Origin: Candidatus Woesearchaeota archaeon
GTDB lineage: Archaea > Nanobdellota > Nanobdellia > Woesearchaeales > B72-G16
Reading direction: 5' to 3'
Length of the DNA: 43,671 nt
NCBI GenBank assembly: GCA_003650545.1
Contig: QMQO01000006.1
Coordinates: 1-43,671 of the forward strand
Shown: piece after piece, positions 9,701 to 17,900 of the stretch
Position numbering within the stretch: position 1 is the first letter of the stretch
Layout of the letters: each line of letters opens with the position of its first letter
Made by a program: the position numbers and the translations under genes
The notes under the pieces: model-generated
What the model saw: only the letters and a program-made list of their open reading frames with translations
The model's database searches: none
What the model was told of the DNA's origin: nothing

Positions 9701-11931
9701 GGAACTTTACAATATATAACTTAGACACGTGGTTCCCTGAAACTGACGATAACACAACCGAGAGCTGGCAAAACTGGTACACAACAGATCAACTAATCAA
9801 GCTTAATGCTAGCGATATTGGCCTTGGCTTGAACTACACTGCATACTGTACATACGATTATGGAGCAAGCCCTTGTAGCAACTTTACATTAAGTTATAGT
9901 AATGAGACATTTATTTCTTTAGTCTGTCCTACTGGAACTGGTTGTCAGAAAAAGATCAGATATTATAGTGTAGATAAACAGCCAAATGTAGAAGCGATAC
10001 AAGAGACTCATGTGATATACATAAACAAAGCAGGCGGGTTGATTAATCTGACGAATGCTAGCAAATGTTACATAGCAATTGCAACAAACATGACCAACAG
10101 TGTGTGTAATAACTCTGACAAGATTAATTCTAGTATATTTAGCAGTACGAATGTTAATTCTAAGGTGTGGAACTCGTATGAAAACAACTGTAATATATAC
10201 GATTCTCAGTTTAATTATAGCACCTGTGTTACATCAACAATAAACATCTCAACAATACTACATAGTAGTGTAGATACATGTCTATTAACAAATGTTACAT
10301 ATAACTCAGCAACATGTCTGAATAGTAACGATAGTTATTCTACACAATATTCTGGAAGCTTGTTGATAGATCCATCTGATGCTAGCAATAACTCTTATTA
10401 TGGGATTGTTGAGATACATAATACTTCAGTTTATAATTCTATTTTAGATGATTGTGTTCTCAATAGAGATACTATTAACTACACTAATTGTAATGAATCG
10501 AGAATTGATGATAGCGATGTTTATTTATCAACACTAACAGAATCAAATGTTTCTGAATCAACTGTGATTAACTCAACTATTATCGGTTCATATGTGTATA
10601 ATATTACTCTGATTAATGTAACGATCATCAACGGTGTTATAACTTCTGGTAATGTTACCTATATGGGGGTCACGTATACAGCAGGGGATAACTTAATTGC
10701 AGTATATTGTGGCGATAATATAATTAATTACCCGATCATTGGCATATTCGAGACTTGTCTAAGTTGTCCTGCTGATCTTGGACCTTGTCCTACAACACCA
10801 ACAGGTGGTGGGGGTGGGAGGGGTAGATGTTATCCTAGATATAATTGTAGTGAATGGACACAATGCATGTTCGGAGAGCAAACACGGAGATGTGTTGATA
10901 AAAATAAATGTAGAATCATGCCATTTGTAGAAGAAAACGGAGAAATAGTACAATACCAAACAAGAGTTTGTGAAGTTGTATCTTGTTTAGATGGGATACT
11001 TAACCAGGATGAAACAGATGTCGATTGCGGTGGATCAATTTGTGATCCTTGTAAGGATGGCAAGACTTGTGCTACTGGTATGGATTGTCTGAGTGGAGCA
11101 TGTGAACGCTTTATGTGTGTGAGCTGTAAAGACGGTATATTAAACCAAGATGAAGAATCGATTGATTGTGGTGGTGTTTGTGGTGAATGTGTTCTTATGA
11201 TAAGAGGTGTTGAAAAAGAATATAATATGAGTCAGGTTATGATTTTAAGTGTGGTTGATATTAATGAGAACCCTGTTTCAAATGTAACTGTTATTATAAC
11301 TACACCTTCTGAAAAAAAGATCGAACTTGTAACTGACATTTATGGTAAGATTAGTTTAGTAATTGAAGAGAAAGGTGAATATAAGATAGAAGCCAATAAG
11401 GCAGGTTACCATAAACAAGAGACTAAAACAAAAGGACAATTTATCATAGTACCAAAACCTTATAGAGTAAACATTTCAGATGTACTATATGATTTGTTAT
11501 TGAAAATGTCATTGAAAATCGGCAACATTGCTGAAAATTATAAATATTATATTACTAGCATTGGTATTGTACTTGTACTACTGTTTATAGTATTGGATTT
11601 AAAAAAAGTCCGCTATGTTAGACACCTAGCAGAATTCAGCTATTATCAACATAAGAGTAAGAGGAGTGTAATTAACAAACTCAAAAAAGAAAATCTTGCA
11701 AAGAAAAAGAAAATAGTTGACAAAGTATACAATGTTCTTCAAGCAAGAGATAAAGCAAAGCAATTAAAAGAAAAAGAGAGAAAGGAAAAGATGAGAACAT
11801 TAAAAAAAATGATTGGTTGGGATGGTGTAAGAAAGACTGCCCGCACAAGGAAAATTGAGATGAAACTGGAGGAAGAAGATAAAAAATTAATTGATAGGCT
11901 AGATAAACTTAGTAAAAAATTTAAAAAATGA
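700..11931 (+). CDS. Giant multidomain surface protein (3743 aa): beta-helix, Ig/cadherin-like modules, discoidin-like domain, C-terminal TM anchor
   Basis: A basic N-terminus and hydrophobic stretch at about residues 25-48 act as signal or signal-anchor. Residues about 205-600 are a right-handed parallel beta-helix of the NosD/PbH1 kind (many NNxI and NxIxNN turns). Dozens of Ig-, cadherin- and tandem-95-like beta modules follow, recognisable by recurring DGDxLTYT, WYKNG, YDGTDWS and DNTPP motifs. A discoidin (F5/8 C)-like domain lies at about 2640-2780. A short-repeat region (about 3120-3340), a GGGGG hinge, a TSP1-like CSEWTQC segment, two DGILNQDE..DCGG Cys motifs and a CarboxypepD_reg-like domain come next. 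A TM helix lies at about 3616-3637, followed by a Lys-rich tail of about 105 aa. NxS/T sequons are extremely dense. This is a cell-surface protein with an adhesion or envelope role by inference; the ligand is unknown. Confidence 0.9.
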   Translation: MKPGTRERSVKGVKQYTRNNARNKFVVGVAIVVALMVIVLLPLSFVGMSTKNDTSEINPKPLVELKDKFGDYSGSYNIKEINGKYDVVLVRDQKNNIEIKGVKGTVIKAKIDSVEDKKIKTEVAAVESLEFDSATIKLEKKDFVDVILKCNNFNVDSFECESDWDETNIPFVDLGDSIEFNVTSFSGYAGGKIEESEVEIKSVTNVDNCINITSSGSYKMIQSISNAVNYCINISTSNVTFDCDGNTITGSRGVNIIFAVNQSNITIKNCVLKDSSRGILFLNINDTIIEYNNISNMSAMAIWLQKVDLFGHNNTIRNNNCSHSGRGIALEAHDSVIDNNVVNYNSVYGISWVGNRNNITNNIVNYNVNGLAATCSSYYNLVDNNDFRFNNQNSLYCACCTTVLNNDFSNNTGQYCLVINYAYNSYLKNNTFNSCDIGIDINSGKNSTIIDNEIKNNSIFGIRLISRGTAGYYVADNLITKNNITNSGVSGIYINSSAGEPVENNTFYDNIINETTHVLFEGVNYTNYWNTTKTTATNIVGGNYIGGNYWGKPDGTGFSDTCIDSNYDGICDVVYDVINDSTCTLGVNCTNNVDYLPLATPPPRTNLTIWDSNDTAGGGTIAYTNAQIIFYANYTYANGTVINDTMGGSCKINFSDSTNNDMNFNSSSGLYEYNRIFLTTGFRVYNVTCTGVGLGINISDNLTLELGNGTVTTTIVSPTGTSYNSSENEFFLVKVNVSCSGGDCKNVNVSLDPKPNVYSLFLDPSPVYFNAVTYCKINISNASGDLLRVEFNLTSPRGISYISNGTPYENLYFSEEFVANETGTWICNITAQSTDGNITKNSTTFVPSSKSGAVSTTTGDVPFYTNTSNPKNCTLSNHGQYCLLSWWVNATGSINTMWEFYAEANSTVTSDISNKVNVTIVGSVQPLISNITLNSIVESLTNTTIIAIGEKDYEQENLTFYCSYSNLPNATNTFCIGGSIFQISAPYNLNCTFTADNNSANDVVYCRVWDGYKYSKTVSTSYLDNHRPSLTSLSISPNTGKYNVSINVTSVSAFDSDGHNLRIKCGNSSNQYNLCTSGFGAGQRSCTFNSPWTDNANHQIYCVVEDIYSYMSAERNIKFVSDNTPPIQGVVDNVEGDMTPKYWDTDDDDNTVIQINVFETGVKCRYSSTDLNYSSMPWTQNCSVAGSIASCNVWNLVGGQTNETNVSISCIDMYGNEQNASSNSDVVFGIDWTKPSISTDNDGAIHLPGYVVNFTVNDQPPGTIVYAKYCNDTTGICGPYFDIINGSYVVFNQRGVWYLRYNASDEAGNYNETKQTVVMINQLPQISPLQFVNITPHKFNATSIVLDNDSSQTLHCKIYHRIVNNLYGNKTLILVDGISTNGTYTQNISDADGYNITDVVEMYVNCNDTLEEINSSILYHRIPNFIPTYTIINDRYWDEDMNLTNNISLDSLFADLDGDTLTYTSNGTINITVDIISGNVSFIVPEDWFGREYVQFRANDSSKSSNITNVVQLTVYSIPDITMTAYNGTNYDGITKEFVGNMYVKVADEHSYIENISAGKINFTEKINFTRDINIDSTVTLKHNYVEIDGSTWPELDKKAIITFTGLTELFTPNIYILKDGIRCDNTTDCDIIYYNKTEGVVIFNVTGFSNYTAVNENTPPNITNINIIPSFAYSRSNLNCSVIAYDFEQANLNVSFYWYKNGVRNTTWDSNVSCIKNVLCYTGVLVPNASTSRYDNFTCVAYASDGTYYSNLSNTTKMIINEPPYFDFALTAQTINHTQNLIYDINCTDYDSGDIITYYDNTTLFDINSSTGLIFDAPTQAETGTYNVLITCSDGLDNTTHSFVYTIVNNAPLLQNIVLNSTDALNRTVGNISVYYTYYDPDLDPEQNYIIKWYNNSVEVGAFENLTTVLNGNITKGETWKTSINVYDGLYWSGWYNSSQLLIRNYAPAVVNATLNSTDLLNRSNGSLNAYYVFVDNDTIDSEQTKIIKWYRNGFVQPLLENLTTVPPSKLSKGITWYFRVSVFDGTDWSSYAQSNSILIQNFAPEAQNVSVRSTDDPFNRTNGSLTVGYTYFDYDGDVEVSKQIIWYKNGAEITSLENETTVLSGNTSKDDAWNFTIRVYDGTDWSVYTASNVLLVENTPPTQATPILFPDPAYRLDNITCYNQSTADVDADNVINYYNWYVNGVPVWTTSNTHILGTGNFSSGDLVVCQVTPYDGDDNGTSLNGSIVISNHAPTLTAINIEPNAGRYNTDLRVVSFNASDLDGHNLSLRCGDVSGIRNLCNSSYGVPERLCVFASLWSDDVAHIVYCVVDDNINESGEVAATFLADNTPPSSLSIINIGGDTTPPYWDTVNDNQTVVYAQGELLMVCRWARQDINFSSMPVNQQCIISGTTAMCNFGSLDLNISNTGYYISCEDQYGNEQNSSNNLDVPAFGTDWSAPQTTHNIVPGYIYKPPFNVTLFEFDVPVGTNVTTYCCVDLAGICTPSITCDDGLVGFNNINVSINESYRGIAHLRYYSIDSANNNQTPLVDIPVIVNNLSVVNAMSYTNLTKHKFTASLDAYDVNYQNLTCWLHHRLSTNGIYNTTQMIFVSGLSYNGTFAANISSGELVRINAEDVDDSAGEFNSGTHGFTTYNAGLRLKNWSLNYAGDASTAASTNNGLTSKINDGDINTYWQGTNASLPAWITLTFPEPRVVKRFEFNFSHDLNYTPSDYWLQYDDNGNFADGGTVNITVVAGNTNKEPVYSFSPVTSKYFRIYITATNGNNQTQENITLVEWEVYEQPQYFGNFTSATIDGGVDVNWRNISWVSSITAGNNITMYTRSAATIQGLSGAAWQQVYNSSGDFIPSLDLRYLQYRAVFATNDTNITPVLTKVNITYIRNYNYTIYDAIETYVNCSDGLENGTGTTSINSIPNYAPTKPILLAPSNLSVVYNPSVMLNFTASDADNDTITYYIYADTTTSPTTLRGITNNNYYDLTIVTGSYNWRVRAYDGTDWSDYSDVWNFTIYNLDTWFPETDDNTTESWQNWYTTDQLIKLNASDIGLGLNYTAYCTYDYGASPCSNFTLSYSNETFISLVCPTGTGCQKKIRYYSVDKQPNVEAIQETHVIYINKAGGLINLTNASKCYIAIATNMTNSVCNNSDKINSSIFSSTNVNSKVWNSYENNCNIYDSQFNYSTCVTSTINISTILHSSVDTCLLTNVTYNSATCLNSNDSYSTQYSGSLLIDPSDASNNSYYGIVEIHNTSVYNSILDDCVLNRDTINYTNCNESRIDDSDVYLSTLTESNVSESTVINSTIIGSYVYNITLINVTIINGVITSGNVTYMGVTYTAGDNLIAVYCGDNIINYPIIGIFETCLSCPADLGPCPTTPTGGGGGRGRCYPRYNCSEWTQCMFGEQTRRCVDKNKCRIMPFVEENGEIVQYQTRVCEVVSCLDGILNQDETDVDCGGSICDPCKDGKTCATGMDCLSGACERFMCVSCKDGILNQDEESIDCGGVCGECVLMIRGVEKEYNMSQVMILSVVDINENPVSNVTVIITTPSEKKIELVTDIYGKISLVIEEKGEYKIEANKAGYHKQETKTKGQFIIVPKPYRVNISDVLYDLLLKMSLKIGNIAENYKYYITSIGIVLVLLFIVLDLKKVRYVRHLAEFSYYQHKSKRSVINKLKKENLAKKKKIVDKVYNVLQARDKAKQLKEKERKEKMRTLKKMIGWDGVRKTARTRKIEMKLEEEDKKLIDRLDKLSKKFKK
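1312..2510 (+). other. Parallel beta-helix (NosD/PbH1-like) domain of the first giant protein
   Basis: The translation shows successive rungs of about 20-25 residues with Asn ladders and recurring short strands (NITIKNC, IIEYNNIS, TIRNNNC, VIDNNVVNYN, NITNNIVNYN). It ends in NVDYLPLATPPP, similar to the usual end of NosD-type repeats. Such folds bind carbohydrate or serve as rigid adhesive rods. The second giant protein has no counterpart. Confidence 0.75.
8521..9340 (+). other. Discoidin (F5/8 type C)-like module inserted in the first giant protein
   Basis: The translation contains SKINDGDINTYWQG, PAWITLTFPEP, VVKRFEFNFS and SKYFRIYITA. This is the order typical of discoidin domains: an N-terminal loop with a conserved Trp, a hydrophobic core strand and a YxRI strand. 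At the same place the second giant protein runs straight from NISMADGYTPG into DNIEMYVNCSDGLEN, so the extra module of about 265 residues interrupts an otherwise colinear beta module. Carbohydrate or lipid binding is known for the family; the ligand here is unknown. Confidence 0.65.
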
Positions 11932-14900
11932 ATAGAAAAGTTTTGAATTTGATTATCGTAATTGTTCTAGTATTCTGCGCAATGATAATGGTAAATATAT
12001 CCATAAATGTACTTGCTTTTGAAAGTGCAGGGGTAGACACAACTGCGAGTCTTGATTATATAGAAATTAATCCTGAACGTGGCAAATATAATGTGTTAAT
12101 CACTGTAAATAGCTCTGGTGCTGATGGTGGTGATGTTGATAATGTAACTCTGATGTGTGGCAACATAACTGGCGTATATAACTTGTGTAATTCTACATGG
12201 GGTTCTCCCGAAAGAAGTTGTAATTTTAACAGTCCTTGGGTTGATGATGCATTGCACACTATTTATTGTGTTGTTAAAAATACATTTAATAATACATCCC
12301 CTGAAAGAAATGCTATCTTCACTGCAGATAACACAGCTCCTATAACATTAGGGGTACTTAATGTAGAAGGAGATACCGATGCTAAATTTTGGGATACAGA
12401 TGATGATAGCAATACAGTTATTCAGGTTAACCTAAACGAAACTGGTGCTGCGTGCAGGTATTCTAGTTTAGACATAAATTATAGTAGTATGCCTCCGGCT
12501 CAGAGCTGCTCTGTTGTTGGAAGTTTGGTAAGCTGTAATGTTTGGAATCTTGTTGGAGGACAGATTAACGAGACTAATGTTTCTATAAGTTGTATTGATA
12601 TGTATAATAACGAGCAAAACTCCACACAAAACATAGATGTTGTGTTTGGAGTAGACTGGACTGAGCCAAGTATTAATACAGATAATGATGGCCAGATCCA
12701 TCTACCAGGCTACGTTATCAACCTTAGCGTGAATGATCAGCCTCCCGGAACAATAGTTTATGCTAAATATTGTAATGACACTATTGGAACTTGTGAACCT
12801 TATCTTCCATTTAATGATGGAGATAGCGTAACATTCGACCAGAGAGGTACTTGGTATTTGAAATATAATGCTAGCGATGAAGCAGGTAATTATAATGAGA
12901 CAAAGGAAACGATTATATTCATAAACCAGATGCCGGCTGTTAGTGCTCAAGTATATAGTTATCAAGCGCCACACAATATTGTAGTAAATATTACTGTTTT
13001 GGAGAATGATTCATCGCAATCAGTAGTCTGTTCTATTAAACACAGAAAAAATGCTAGCTTTGACGTTTTTAGCAATAAAACAATGTCTCTGGTTTCAGGT
13101 GTTTCAACTAATGGAACATTCCAAGCGATACTATCGCATCTTGATGGTTACTTTATTGGCCAAGCACTCCAGACTTATGTTAGTTGCTATGATGGCATGG
13201 AGTTTGTTAATTCTACTTTTAACTCCACAATTATGCCTAATATAAAACCAATTCTTTTAGTAGATGTGCCTGATGTTTATATGAAAGAAGACACGCCATC
13301 TGTTGACGTATTTGATTTGGATAATTATTTCAATGATCCTGATGGAGACATGTTGACATATACTTCTAATGGAAGTCATATTTTTTCTAGCTTTGATGGT
13401 GATAATAATGTAACTTTTCTCTCTACCCCCCAAAACTGGTACGGTTTTGAGTACATACAATTTAGAGCGAATGATAGTAGTATAGATAGTAACACAAGTA
13501 ATATTGTGAATGTAACTGTCTATTCTGTACCGGATATTCAACTTGGCATGTATTCTGGTACAGATTATGATTCACTAGCAGAAATATTTGCTGGAGATAA
13601 ATATGTAAAGATTGCTAACAAATATAGTTATATCTATAATAGTTCGTACACTACGATCAATTTTAGTGATAAAATCAATTTTACAAGGGATATTAACATA
13701 AGCGATGTGTTTGTGATAAAAAGGAATTATGTTAGTGCTAACACAACTGCTTGGCCTGAGATCAACAAGAGCGCAATAATTACATTTAATCAGTTAGATG
13801 AGATATATACTGACGAGATTTATATAATTAAAGACGGTATCCGGTGTGACCACACAAATCTTTGTGATGTCATTGAATGGAACAAAACAACCAAAACCGT
13901 TATTATAAATGTTACATCATTCAGCACATATTGGATTGCAAATTCGCAGACATTGCCAAATGTTACCACGCCAAATATAACGCCAAGTCCTGCATATGCT
14001 AATGACACATTAAGTTGTATAACCAATGTAACCGATGTGGAGCAGGAACTTGTAAATGTAAGCTTTACATGGTATGTGAATGGTGTGTACAACAGTACTT
14101 GGGATACTACTGTGACCTGCAATACTACAATCAAGATTTGCCATACTAATGTACCAATAGACAGCAGCTACTTAACTAAGTTTGACAATTTTACATGTAG
14201 CGTGCAGGCGTACGATGGGATTAACTACAGTGTTCCAAAGAATAATTCACAAGTAATTAGTAATTATATACCTGTGTTTGATTTTGTGTTGACGGATCAA
14301 AGCATTAATCATACAGAAAACTTAACTTATGACATAAATTGTTCAGATCCTGTTGACTTTGATACTTTGTACTATTATGATAATACATCATTGTTTGATA
14401 TTGATATCAATAACGGAAGTATTGTAGATGATCCGACTGTGTTTGATACCGGTCAACATTCTATACTAATAACATGCGGCGATAACTGGGACAACAGTAC
14501 AAATAGTTTTAATTACGAAGTGAAGGATGTTGCGCCTGTTGTGACAAATGTTATCTTAAATTCAACTGACATAGGCAACTTAACGACAGGGAACCTTACT
14601 GTCTATCACACATATAGCGATTATGAAGGTGATACTGAACAAGGTATTTGGATCAAATGGTATATTAACGCGAGTGAACAAACTAACCTTGAAAACTTTA
14701 CTGTTGTGTTAGAAGGAAACACAAGCAAGCATGAAGTATGGTGGGTGCGTATTGCAGTGTTTGATGGAGCCAAATGGAGTGCTTTCAATAATTCCAATAA
14801 TGTAACTATACGAAATACGGCGCCTGTTTTTGACTTTTCATTAGGAAAACAAAGTCTGAATCATACAGAAAACCTAACTTATGACATAAATTGTAGCGAT

Positions 14901-17900
14901 AATGATGGTGATGTAATTATTTACTATGATAATACTACGTTGTTTAGCATAAATGCTTCAACAGGATTAATAAAAGACAACCCAACTGTATTTGAGACTG
15001 GTGAATATGCTATATTGATAATTTGTAGTGATGGGGAAGTTAATGTAACAGGTAACTTTGTATATGAGATCAATGACAGTACACCATATTTAACCAATGT
15101 GCTTATAAACAGCACAGATCCTGGAAATAGAACAAATGGAAGCCTTATGTTGAATTATGTGTTTAATGATTTCGACAACGATTCTGAAATCGATAGAGAG
15201 GTTATTTGGTATAAAGGGGATGTTGTGCAGCCTGCTTTAGAAAATCAGACTGTTGTGCTGAGTGAAAATACTACGCGTGATGACGTGTGGGTTGCACGTG
15301 TTAAGGTTTTTGATGGTGCTAAATGGAGCGACGTTGTAAATTCTACTAGCATAACAATTGAAAATAGTGTTTTGGTATTTAGTCCAGATTTGGTTAACCA
15401 AAGTGTGTACCACAACACAAATTTAGTCTATGATATTAACTGTACTGACAATGATGGTGATGTTAAATATTTTGATAATACAAGCTTGTTTGATATAAAT
15501 CTTGATACTGGATTGATAGTTGATAACCCTTCCCAAGTCGAAACAGGGATTTATGCAATTAATATAACCTGTACATCTGAAGGTGATACAGAAACTGTTA
15601 GTCAAGTGTTCTTCTATACAATATTAAACAGATATCCCAATGCGACCAATGTGAGGCTCGTTTCAGATGATCTGTTGAATAGAACAAATGGAACACTAAT
15701 AGCTAGCTTCACATATAATGATGCTGATGGTGATGCTAAGCAAGATCAGCAAATAATTTGGTATAAAAATGATGTTCCACAAGCGGGTCTTGAGAATCGG
15801 ACAAGCATAGAAAATTATATAACTACAAAGCATGAGAACTGGAGTTTCTCTCTCAGAGTCTACGACGGGTTGTATTGGAGTAATTACACTAATTCGACCA
15901 CATTAACCATAAAAAATAGTAAACCTACACATACCTACCCTAGAATAACTCCTGATCCTGTGTTGTTCGATTATAATCTAACGTGTTATAATCAGTCTAC
16001 TAATGATAATGACGAAGATTCTGTCACGAATTACTATATGTGGTATGTTAACGACACACTTGTGTGGACAGCTAGCAATTATTTAATATTTGATAATTTT
16101 AGCATTGGTGACAATATTACTTGTCAGGTTATTCCATTTGATGGTGAAGAGAACGGTACTGCTCTAAACACGACTGTTGAAGCGACAAACGGCGAGCCAA
16201 CATTCAGCACTGTATTGGTTAATCCTGCAGCAGGAAAACTAAACACAAACATAACCCTTACAACTATTAATGCGATTGATTATGAAGGAGATGATATCCA
16301 ACTAAGATGTGGTGATTCTCCAGGTGTAAGAAATCTATGTAATTCTACATTTGGACAACCAGAAAGGAGCTGTAGTTTCTATAGTCCATGGAACGATAAC
16401 GAAATTCACGCAATATATTGTGTTGTTGTAGATGCTACAGATGTTTCGCTTGAGAAAACTGTTACTTTTATAGCAGACAATCTTGCACCTATAATAAGCA
16501 CTAGCAACCTGTCGGATATTGCTGGCGATTCTATTGCACCTTATTGGGACGTCATTAATGATGGACAAACTGCATTAACATTTAACTTCAGTGAACCTTT
16601 GTTAAGATGTAGATGGTCTACAACAGATACAAATTATAATAATATAAGTTCAAGTCACGAGTGTTTGATTGTTGGTAATGATTCAATCTGTTACCTAGGT
16701 AGCCTTGCGATGTCTGTTTCTAACATAGGTTATTATGTAAGTTGTATCGACATATACGATAATGAAAACACTCAAACGGATAATGTTGATGTCCCTATAT
16801 TTGGTACCGACTGGAGAGCACCGGATACATATACGGATGTGAATGAAAGCGAGGTTTATGTTCCAGCACATGATGTCATTATTATAGAACACGATTTGCC
16901 TACAGGGACAAATGTGACGACATATTGTTGTTTGGATCAAGCAAATGTATGCGTTCCAAATAGCAACTGTGATGATGGTGCAACTGGACAAAACAATATA
17001 ACTATTCCTGTAGCAATAAGAGGGACTAACTTCATCAGATATTACTCAATAGATGGTGCTGGCAATAATCAATCATTACAGAGCAAAAATGTTACAATAA
17101 ATAGTTTACCTGTAATAGCTGCACAGGAATATTTCAACTACACCAAAAATCACATATTTAGTGTGATTGTCAATGCTTCCGATGTTAATGAACAAACGTT
17201 AAAGTGTTATCTACAGCACAGATTGGCAGGAGAGATTGATTATACTACTAAGCTAATGTCTTTGACTAGTCTTATTGCAAGTAATGGAACATTTGCTGTA
17301 AATATTAGCATGGCTGATGGCTATACGCCTGGAGATAACATAGAGATGTATGTAAACTGTTCGGATGGGCTCGAGAATTCAAGCACTGCTCTTACTAGAA
17401 ATATGCTACCAAATAATGCACCTGCTGTACCAACCTTAATCTCTCCTGTAAACGAAACGATCACAAACAGTAGCCCAATATTATTTAATTATTCGAGTAA
17501 TGATGTTGACACCATAGATAATCTAACGTATTACATAATAGCAGACACTAATCGTAGTCCAACAACAGTGATATTTGTAACACCTAATACAAGTTATAGC
17601 TGGACGCCTATCGAGAATAGATATTATTGGAAAATAATTGTAAGCGATGGGTTTAGTAACACAACCTCTGATACAAAAACATTCTTATTAGATACCTCTT
17701 CTCCAGTTACAACAGACAATGTAAGTAACTGGTATGATTATGTGCCTACTGTAATTGGCTTGAATGCTACAGATAATCTGGCTGGAATCAACTACACTAG
17801 GTATTGTGTGACAGATGCCAATTCAACATGCGATCCTATAAATAACGGGACTTACGGGACTGAGATAACTATTTTGTGCGGTGTAAATACAGCTTGCCAA

